DNA of 12,500 bases from Granulosicoccus sp964498925 (GTDB lineage Bacteria; Pseudomonadota; Gammaproteobacteria; Granulosicoccales; Granulosicoccaceae). Positions within the stretch are counted from its first letter, which is position 1, and the number at the start of each line of letters is the position of its first letter. The stretch is taken from the NCBI GenBank assembly GCA_964498925.1, contig CAZCKD010000096.1, positions 1 to 12,500 of the forward strand. Direction: 5' to 3'. Below, in pieces: positions 7,345-12,500 of this stretch. The notes beneath the pieces are model-generated. The model did no database searches. It saw only the letters and a program-made list of their open reading frames with translations, and was not told the DNA's origin. The position numbers were made by a program, and so were the translations under genes.

Positions 7345-8208
7345 TTAACGTGATAACTCGTTATAAGCATCTGCGCTGAGTATATCTTTGTAGTCCTTTA
7401 GCATTGCGACAACAGCATCTTCCTTTCCGCGCTTTCTTGCGCCGTTGCAGAATATGCGAATCTTCTCATGAAACGTGTCGAGGGTCTGAATGCGTTGTTC
7501 GTCTGTTAGTGAATTCGTTCGAATCAGTTTAGCCAGTGCATACAATCGAAATCTGTCCATGGCGGGGTAGCGTTGAGACAGCTGATCGTCATGCCCGCCG
7601 GTTTTTTCAAGTAGCAGCTCATCAATGTATAGCACGCGCTCTTGCGAGCAGATACGTAGCCAAAGATCATAATCCTCGCACGCAGGCAGTGATTCATCAA
7701 ACAATCCAATCTGTTCAAACACCGTTCTATGAATCATCACAGCAGAAGGTGAAATTGCGCAGAGGGGCAGGCAGTGCTTAAAAATCTCTCCGCCGTACTT
7801 TTGATGTTTAAATTTTGGATTAACGCGTTTTCCGTTTCTAATCCAAATTTCGTCACAGTGGCATAGGCGAATGTCTGGGGCGTTTTTTATGGCTGCCACT
7901 TGAACATCCAACTTATTCGGCAACCATCTATCGTCGGAGTCCAGTAAAGCAATCCAGTCACCCGTTGCAATTTCAATCGCCCGGTTACGGGCATGTGAAA
8001 CACCGTTGTTGGCTTGAGTAATCAGCCGCACGTCAGGGTGGTTATCGCGAACCCAATCAGATGTGCCATCGGTGGATCCGTCATCAACGACGATGATCTC
8101 AGAACCGGTCAGGCGCTGCGCCTTTACCGAATCGATGGCAACAGAAAGCTCTGCACATCGATTATGAGTAGGAATGATGACCGATACACTGGGTGTCGAT
8201 CGAGCCAT
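7345..8208 (-). CDS. Family 2 glycosyltransferase
   Basis: This is a GT-A fold, family 2 (inverting) glycosyltransferase of 287 residues from ATG at 8208. The opening SVSVIIPTHNR, the nucleotide-binding VVDDGSTDGT, and the DXD-type LDSDDRW (metal and nucleotide-sugar contact, D90/D92) are all present. The acceptor-side EDYDLWLR, with E178/D179 as the likely general-base region, is also present. The C-terminal 90 residues are helical and polar with no membrane segment, so it is probably cytosolic or peripheral. Donor and acceptor sugars cannot be told. An in-frame TTG at 8244 would add 12 residues, but the ATG start places the first strand where family members usually have it. Neither has a good Shine-Dalgarno. 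No other polysaccharide genes are nearby, so it is an orphan paired only with the DUF6164-like gene. Confidence 0.92.
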   Translation of the reverse strand: MARSTPSVSVIIPTHNRCAELSVAIDSVKAQRLTGSEIIVVDDGSTDGTSDWVRDNHPDVRLITQANNGVSHARNRAIEIATGDWIALLDSDDRWLPNKLDVQVAAIKNAPDIRLCHCDEIWIRNGKRVNPKFKHQKYGGEIFKHCLPLCAISPSAVMIHRTVFEQIGLFDESLPACEDYDLWLRICSQERVLYIDELLLEKTGGHDDQLSQRYPAMDRFRLYALAKLIRTNSLTDEQRIQTLDTFHEKIRIFCNGARKRGKEDAVVAMLKDYKDILSADAYNELSR

Positions 8209-8306
8209 GAGGTCGGACCATGAAGTAACAATAGGAGCAGGCAATGCTACCGCGTCGGCGGTGCTTGTGCTTACTGCCAGTGCCTACGGGGTGAGGCAGT
8301 CCTGAA

Positions 8307-9422
8307 TTACTGCGGTACTTCGTCAGCCAGAATGGCCACTAAATCACCGGCTTTGACACGGCCGCCATGCCGCACAGCGAGAAGTACGCTGTTTTTAGGC
8401 ACGTCGATTCGATGGCCTGCGGTACCAGATTCATCGGTGGTGAAAATCGACGCCAATTCATCGCCTCGATAAACGTTAGCGCCAAGGCGTGCGTGCAAGG
8501 CCAGTAAGCCCGAATGCTGTGCGTGTACATAGAACGAGGCGTCACGCACTTCGACGATGCGCGAAGATCTAAGCTGAACGTCCTCATCGATATTCCCGGC
8601 ACGTCGCAAAACATTCATGCAGCCGACATGGGCGATGGATAGGGTTTCTGCAGAACAACCAGCTCCGCCACCAAGTTCGGTTTGTATGTAGGAAATTCCT
8701 ACCGCTTCAACGGCCCCCTGCAGGCAACTGTTAGGAGCACTGGCAGGCAAGCGCGCGCAGTTCGGAGCGCCGAATGCAAACATGGCTTCTTCGCTGGATA
8801 TCGCCGATGGGCTTTGCGGTTCGGTTGGTTTGCGCGGCTGGCGTCTGCCATTCGCGGTACGCATAGCCACCGTGGGTGCAAAGAGTAGAGAGCTGCCGCC
8901 AGATCGTAAATCGATCACAAGATCGGCTGGACGAATCAGCTTCTGAAAAATCTGGAAGGCCATTTGTTGTGTCTGTGTTCCAAACGGGCTGCCTGGAAAG
9001 CAAAGATCCATGTCCCTGTTATCGACGGGAGAGTAGCGAGTCGATGCTGTTAGAGCCTGAGGATTGATGCTAGGTAACAGTATGATCCGACCCTTGATGG
9101 CATCGGAAGAAAGCTCCTTCGCCAATCGTTGAAGTGTTATGGGGCCTTCAAACTCATCGCCATGTACACCGGCAATCATAGTGATCGTCGGCCCATCTTC
9201 CTTGCCTTTCACGATGCACACAGGAATACGAATATGACCGTCTTTGACAGCTGATTCACCCGCGGGTAACACCAAATGACCGTGCTGTTTGCCTTCCTGA
9301 GTCAGATCAACCGTTAAATGCGCTTTGATAGCACCGAGTTCGGCCCCCGGGAATGTATCGGGCGGCTCTGATAGGTCGACGTCCAGGTCCGCGGAATACG
9401 CGGTTGAGAGCGGTAAGGTCAT
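8307..9422 (-). CDS. Succinylglutamate desuccinylase/aspartoacylase-like M14 protein, altered active site
   Basis: This 371-residue protein belongs to the AstE/aspartoacylase branch of M14 zinc enzymes and is closest in pattern to DoeB-type N-acetyl-diaminobutyrate deacetylases. The strand-loop GVHGDEFEGP supplies two zinc ligands (H87, E90) and TELGGGAG supplies the catalytic-type glutamate E249. Two signatures are changed. DLHSGG, whose histidine is the third zinc ligand, reads DLRSGG (R173, codon CGA). The substrate-binding NMNR segment reads DMDL (137-140). The C-terminal 75 residues (SFYVHAQHSGLL onward) form the barrel-like domain typical of this branch. The fold is intact and the frame is open, so it is an expressed-looking gene rather than a decayed one, but hydrolase activity is doubtful. 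The start is ATG at 9422 with no strong Shine-Dalgarno. It is divergent from the SLC13 transporter across 110 bp. Confidence 0.87.
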   Translation of the reverse strand: MTLPLSTAYSADLDVDLSEPPDTFPGAELGAIKAHLTVDLTQEGKQHGHLVLPAGESAVKDGHIRIPVCIVKGKEDGPTITMIAGVHGDEFEGPITLQRLAKELSSDAIKGRIILLPSINPQALTASTRYSPVDNRDMDLCFPGSPFGTQTQQMAFQIFQKLIRPADLVIDLRSGGSSLLFAPTVAMRTANGRRQPRKPTEPQSPSAISSEEAMFAFGAPNCARLPASAPNSCLQGAVEAVGISYIQTELGGGAGCSAETLSIAHVGCMNVLRRAGNIDEDVQLRSSRIVEVRDASFYVHAQHSGLLALHARLGANVYRGDELASIFTTDESGTAGHRIDVPKNSVLLAVRHGGRVKAGDLVAILADEVPQ

Positions 9423-9532
9423 GGTGATGGCGGAAAACGTAATTTCAGGGTTGATGCGCGTGAATATCTGTCGTGCCTAGGAGCGATGCAAAAGCCATGC
9501 AACCCCGGCGTCAGACTTGCTAACCTGTAGTC

Positions 9533-11317
9533 ATGAGTACACCTCAAATACTAATCAGCGGCATTCTATTGCTAACCCTGCTTGCGTTTGTGTGGGGGCG
9601 ATGGCGCTACGATTTGGTCGCTATGTTTGCACTGATGTGTACGGTGGTGGCGGGACTTGTCGAACCTAATGCGGCGTTCGAAGGTTTTGGACATCCAGCC
9701 GTTATCACTGTGGCCGCCGTTCTCATCATCAGTTCGGCGTTGCGAAATGCAGGCGTTGTTGATGAGGTGGCAAGCCGCATCAGTCACCTCACTGAAACGC
9801 CCATTTTGCATATCGCTGCATTAACGGCTGTGGTGACGGTGGCCTCAGCCTTTATGAACAATGTTGGTGCATTGGCACTCTTGTTACCCATTGCTTTGTC
9901 GACGGCTCAGGATCGTAAAAGATCGCCTGGATTGATTTTGATGCCACTGGCGTTTGGCAGTCTGCTGGGTGGCATGATGACCTTGATTGGCACGCCACCC
10001 AACATCATCGTCGCTAGTATCAGGGCGCAGGAATCCGGCGAGCCGTTTGGCATGTTTGACTTTGCGCCCGTGGGCTTGCCCATAGCACTGGTCGGTTTTG
10101 CATTTATCACTCTTGTCGGGTGGAGACTCATTCCTCGCGAGCGTCTTGAGTTTCGTGAAGACAGTGCATCCTTAAAAGCCGGCGTCTATCTGACCGAAGC
10201 AAAAGTACCGGAAGGTTCCAATCTGATCGGTATCACGTTAGGGGACATCGATGGGCTGGATGAAAAATCTATAGAGGTCATTGGTGTTGCAGGTAAACGT
10301 CGATTTGCCCGCGCTGTTCGCAGCAGTTACGAAATTTCAGTGGATGATGTGCTGATTGTTCGTGCTAATCCGGATGATCTTAAGGCGTTTATCGATTCCC
10401 ACAAGCTTGAACTTGTCAGCACGGCGTCGGCGACGTTTGTACAACCTTCTGCTGATGATGAAATCATGACAGAAGGCATTGTGCAAAATGACTCGCCATT
10501 AATTGGCCGAGGTGTTGAATTCATTCGTCGACAAACGGGACGTACAGTCGCGTTGGTGGGGCTGGCTCGCCAAGGGCGGGCTGTTACCGAACGTCTTCGG
10601 CAACAGGTATTCCAAGCAGGTGATGTTCTTCTGCTTCATGGAGACTCCACACAAATCGATCAGCAGTTTGGTGATTTGGGTCTTTGGCCATTAATGAGAC
10701 GCCCAATCAATCTTAACCGCACACGTAAAATTGCACTTGCCAGTGGCATATTTGCGTTGGCTATCGGTTTAGGAATTGCCGGAGTGGTTAGTCTGCCGGT
10801 TGCGTTCGTGCTGGCAGTAGGCGCCTACGTGCTGACAGGCATTCTTACCACACGCGAAATCTACGATGATATCGATTGGCCGGTTATTGTATTACTGGCT
10901 GCAATGATTCCGGTGGGGAATGCTTTGACTACCAGTGGCACAACACAGCTTGTTGCTGACAATCTGATACGCGTGACGGAGGGGCTATCTATACCAGTCA
11001 TACTGACCCTGCTGCTTGTCGTCACCATGCTCTTGTCGGATGTCATCAACAACGCAGCCACCGCACTTGTAATGGCGCCTTTGGGTATTGCTATGGCGAA
11101 TGCGCTGGGCGTAAATTCAGATCCATTTCTGATGGCGGTAGCCGTCGGCGCTTCCTGTGCTTTCTTGACGCCAATAGGACATCAGTGCAATACCTTGGTG
11201 ATGGGGCCGGGTGGTTATAAATTTAGCGACTACTGGCGAATGGGATTGCCGTTGGAAATCATCATTACCGTGATCAGCGTGCCAACCATATTGTGGATGT
11301 GGCCGCTATCGGGATGA
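9533..11317 (+). CDS. SLC13/DASS-family transporter with RCK_C (TrkA_C) domains
   Basis: This is a 594-residue inner-membrane ion-coupled anion transporter of the divalent anion:Na+ symporter type. The two membrane halves (about 5-200 and 398-592) each keep the family's paired motifs: SAFMNNVGA (105-113) with LIGTPPNIIV (151-160), and SDVINNAAT (502-510) with TPIGHQCNTLVMGPGGY (546-562). Between them lies a soluble insert of about 190 residues holding two RCK_C/TrkA_C-like domains (about 212-295 and 315-385), which in related proteins are cytoplasmic regulatory domains. This long architecture is known for bacterial SLC13 permeases and is not a novel fusion. The substrate is not readable; sulfate, dicarboxylates and others are carried by relatives. 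ATG at 9533 fits the family N-terminus, although no good Shine-Dalgarno precedes it. The 110-bp divergent space to the M14 gene may be a shared control region. Confidence 0.92.
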   Translation: MSTPQILISGILLLTLLAFVWGRWRYDLVAMFALMCTVVAGLVEPNAAFEGFGHPAVITVAAVLIISSALRNAGVVDEVASRISHLTETPILHIAALTAVVTVASAFMNNVGALALLLPIALSTAQDRKRSPGLILMPLAFGSLLGGMMTLIGTPPNIIVASIRAQESGEPFGMFDFAPVGLPIALVGFAFITLVGWRLIPRERLEFREDSASLKAGVYLTEAKVPEGSNLIGITLGDIDGLDEKSIEVIGVAGKRRFARAVRSSYEISVDDVLIVRANPDDLKAFIDSHKLELVSTASATFVQPSADDEIMTEGIVQNDSPLIGRGVEFIRRQTGRTVALVGLARQGRAVTERLRQQVFQAGDVLLLHGDSTQIDQQFGDLGLWPLMRRPINLNRTRKIALASGIFALAIGLGIAGVVSLPVAFVLAVGAYVLTGILTTREIYDDIDWPVIVLLAAMIPVGNALTTSGTTQLVADNLIRVTEGLSIPVILTLLLVVTMLLSDVINNAATALVMAPLGIAMANALGVNSDPFLMAVAVGASCAFLTPIGHQCNTLVMGPGGYKFSDYWRMGLPLEIIITVISVPTILWMWPLSG

Positions 11318-11324
11318 TATCGGT

Positions 11325-11336
11325 CCGCTTAAGCGG
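11325..11336. repeat. 12-bp perfect palindrome between convergent genes
   Basis: CCGCTTAAGCGG lies in the 11-bp space between convergent stops and overlaps the stop codon of the OmpA-like gene (TTA at 11329-11331). It could weakly pair in RNA, but it has no loop of its own and no T-tract, so I do not call it a rho-independent terminator. It is the only structure seen between these two genes. Confidence 0.4.
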
Positions 11337-12015
11337 GCGGGATAAACGCCTCGTCCTCGCGCTCCTTGACGATGGTTTTTAAATAAATTTCCACACGTCG
11401 GTTGTTGCTACGACCAGAACTGGTTTCATTGCTATCAATCGGTTGCATCTCGCCTCTGCCGGAAAAGAGCATACGAGAGCGTTTAACACCGTTGCGACTG
11501 AGAAAGCGTGTGACTGATGTTGCTCTTAACTCCGAAAGTCGCTGGTTATAGCTTTCAGTACCGGTGCTATCAGTGTGGCCGATAATATGAACGGCAGTTT
11601 GATCATATTCGCCGATGGCCTCTGCAACCGTCTTTAAGCTATTCTGAAAACCGCTTTGTATTGACGCGCTATTGATGTCGAAAGAAGCTTCACTGCGAAT
11701 ATCCACGCGCAGTGTTTGCTCATCGAGTCGGCTTATTTTGATTTGTTGATTGCGTCGTTCTGCAGCCAGATCTCTTTCAAGCTGCCTTTGCTGATTATCC
11801 ATGTAGTTGCCAATCGCCGCACCTGTGAGTGCACCGACGAACGCTCCTACATACTTTCCGTTTCTGCTGTCAGTTTGGTTGCCCAGAACAGTTCCCACAA
11901 CGGCTCCAATTCCAGCGCCGGCCTTCGCCCGTTTATTGGGGTCGTTGCTAGCGCAGCCTGTTGCCAACATGACACCAAGCAGGGTCAGAATAAGGGTCAA
12001 GCGTTGAGAATTCAT
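11329..12015 (-). CDS. OmpA-domain lipoprotein with glycine zipper (YiaD-like)
   Basis: This 228-residue outer-membrane lipoprotein has three parts. The signal peptide (1-20) ends in LATGC with C21 as the lipidated residue. A glycine-zipper segment (about 32-72, AGAGIGAVVGTVLG and FVGALTGAAIGNYMD) is likely membrane-associated. A linker helix and an OmpA C-terminal domain (about 100-215) follow. The OmpA domain holds GHTDSTG with D149 and LSELRATSV with R164, equivalent to the E. coli OmpA D271/R286 pair that grips diaminopimelate in peptidoglycan, then GRSNNRRVEI. It therefore probably tethers the outer membrane to the cell wall, as YiaD-type proteins are thought to do. The length is close to that of YiaD. 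It converges on the SLC13 gene with 11 bp between stops. ATG at 12015 gives a compact signal peptide; the Shine-Dalgarno is weak. Confidence 0.94.
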   Translation of the reverse strand: MNSQRLTLILTLLGVMLATGCASNDPNKRAKAGAGIGAVVGTVLGNQTDSRNGKYVGAFVGALTGAAIGNYMDNQQRQLERDLAAERRNQQIKISRLDEQTLRVDIRSEASFDINSASIQSGFQNSLKTVAEAIGEYDQTAVHIIGHTDSTGTESYNQRLSELRATSVTRFLSRNGVKRSRMLFSGRGEMQPIDSNETSSGRSNNRRVEIYLKTIVKEREDEAFIPPA

Positions 12016-12080
12016 GCCAGGGTGTCTCTGTTATTATTATTGTCGCGGACGTGGATCCCACTGAACAGGGCCGTGGTTGA

Positions 12081-12096
12081 ATCCTCAAATGAGGAT
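12081..12096. repeat. 16-bp palindrome, operator-like
   Basis: ATCCTCAAATGAGGAT is a 7+2+7 perfect inverted repeat in the leader of the OmpA-like gene, 66 bp upstream of its ATG. A degenerate copy, ATCCTCA-CGA-AATGAG, occurs at 12172-12187, about 90 bp away. It could be a regulator binding site or a small RNA hairpin. The two-base loop favours DNA binding. Confidence 0.4.
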
Positions 12097-12116
12097 GCCA
12101 TGGGCCAGATTGTTCA

Positions 12117-12145
12117 CTTATAAAGACGGTGTCGGCGCTGGTAAA
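12117..12145 (-). promoter_or_regulatory. Candidate sigma-70 promoter for the OmpA-like gene
   Basis: On the minus strand TTTACC (complement of 12140-12145) and TATAAG (complement of 12117-12122) are separated by exactly 17 bases. They match the sigma-70 consensus at four and five of six positions. The start would fall near 12110, giving a leader of about 95 bases that includes the 12081-12096 palindrome. The call is by motif only. Confidence 0.38.
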
Positions 12146-12210
12146 AATTTATAGAGCCGAGAAATGGCACTATCCTCACGAAATGAGAAGACCCTCAAAA
12201 ACTAAGATCT

Positions 12211-12234
12211 AAATTGTCCGCGCTCACACAATTT
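12211..12234. repeat. Inverted repeat resembling a lac-type operator
   Basis: AAATTGT (12211-12217) and ACAATTT (12228-12234) flank ten bases that include GCGCTCAC. The arms and part of the centre resemble the symmetric lac operator half-site AATTGTGAGC. The spacing is two bases longer than the ideal lac operator. It lies 60 bp upstream of the csaA-like start. It may be an operator for a LacI-like or other dimeric repressor, or chance. Confidence 0.3.
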
Positions 12235-12294
12235 GCAGTGAGGGAGGCCAGTTGAGATCGATCAACGAAACATTAAGAGCAGGAGACAAGCGCG

Positions 12295-12500
12295 ATGGAA
12301 CAGATTCAATGGGATGATTTTGAAAAGGTACAACTGTGCGCAGGTACCATTATTTCTGTGGACGAGTTCCCGGAAGCCAGGCGGCCGGCTTGGAAGCTGA
12401 CCATCGATTTTGGAGAAGAAATTGGTACGCGCCGATCAAGCGCCCAAATCACCGACCTTTATACAGCGGAAAAACTGATGGGTATGCAGGTGATGGCGGT
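12295..12500 (+). CDS. csaA: CsaA-like tRNA-binding-domain protein, 5' end only
   Basis: The first 68 codons of a gene run off the window edge, so the coding region is partial at its 3' end. The translated start MEQIQWDDFEKVQLCAGTI, followed by DEFPEARRPAWKLTIDFGEE and TRRSSAQITDLYTAEKLMG, matches the pattern of CsaA. CsaA is a protein of about 110 residues built from one OB-fold tRNA-binding domain (relative of the MetRS/Trbp111 C-terminus) and described as a secretion-linked chaperone. It acts in the cytosol, usually as a homodimer. AGGAG at 12281-12285 lies 9 bases before the ATG, one of the best ribosome binding sites in the window. Cys at residue 15 stands where many relatives have Val in the RVGTI strand, probably a neutral change. 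About 60% of the gene is visible. Confidence 0.88.
   Translation, partial: MEQIQWDDFEKVQLCAGTIISVDEFPEARRPAWKLTIDFGEEIGTRRSSAQITDLYTAEKLMGMQVMA

Noticed and set aside
8273..8300. Inverted repeat ACTGCC...GGCAGT between the M14 and glycosyltransferase genes as a terminator
   Set aside because: No U-tract follows on the minus strand and alternative short pairings compete, so it is not supported as rho-independent.
8682..9067. Several short open frames on both strands within the M14 gene
   Set aside because: All are shadows of the M14 reading frame, which carries recognisable motifs throughout.
9533..11317. Novel fusion of a transporter with a TrkA-type regulator
   Set aside because: SLC13-family permeases with two internal RCK_C/TrkA_C domains are a known bacterial architecture.
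11716..12123. Open frame of 135 codons on the plus strand opposite the OmpA-like lipoprotein
   Set aside because: Most of it mirrors the lipoprotein's coding strand, and the remaining leader part has no family resemblance or Shine-Dalgarno.
12160..12180. Sigma-54 promoter suggested by TGGCAC upstream of the csaA-like gene
   Set aside because: The -24-like TGGCAC at 12165-12170 has no TTGC-type -12 element at the required spacing.

Overview
The window looks like ordinary chromosomal DNA from a gammaproteobacterium, probably free-living and aquatic. The protein types support this: a P-II protein very close to enterobacterial GlnB/GlnK, a CrgA-type LysR regulator, a protein resembling the gammaproteobacterial DUF6164 family, an OmpA-like lipoprotein and a CsaA-like protein. 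This placement is inference from family resemblance, not from a marker gene. I see no rRNA, tRNA, CRISPR array, transposase, integrase or phage gene, and base composition looks even throughout. One 100-base run of N (5915-6014) is an assembly gap and interrupts a gene.

Layout, left to right. Positions 163-1708 (+) hold an ammonium channel gene and a P-II gene, 16 bp apart, ending at a strong symmetrical hairpin terminator (1731-1766). A LysR-family regulator (1790-2698, -) converges on that terminator. It is divergent from a complete half-size ABC exporter (2870-4711, +), and a small HNH nuclease gene (4846-5400, +) follows. A minus-strand series then runs 9422 to 5447: an aspartoacylase/deacylase-like M14 protein with altered active-site positions, a family 2 glycosyltransferase, a small membrane-anchored DUF6164-like protein, and a putative zinc metalloprotease lipoprotein holding the gap. 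Divergent from the M14 gene is a 594-residue SLC13/DASS-type transporter with two internal RCK_C/TrkA_C-like domains (9533-11317, +). Convergent with it, after only 11 bp, is a glycine-zipper/OmpA-domain lipoprotein (11329-12015, -). The window ends in the first 68 codons of a csaA-like gene (12295 onward, +).

How the genes work together: amt and P-II form a nitrogen-sensing uptake module in which P-II gates the channel. The LysR gene may control the divergent ABC exporter, and the M14 protein and SLC13 transporter may share a promoter region; both are positional inferences. The glycosyltransferase and DUF6164-like genes are 17 bp apart and probably co-transcribed.

No stretch without a gene exceeds 300 bases. 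The longest, 12016-12294, carries a 16-bp palindrome, a degenerate second copy and a separate lac-operator-like inverted repeat. I did not find a clear novel multi-gene system. The best leads are the M14 protein lacking its third zinc-ligand histidine, the interrupted metalloprotease, the amt-before-P-II gene order, and the operator-like repeats.
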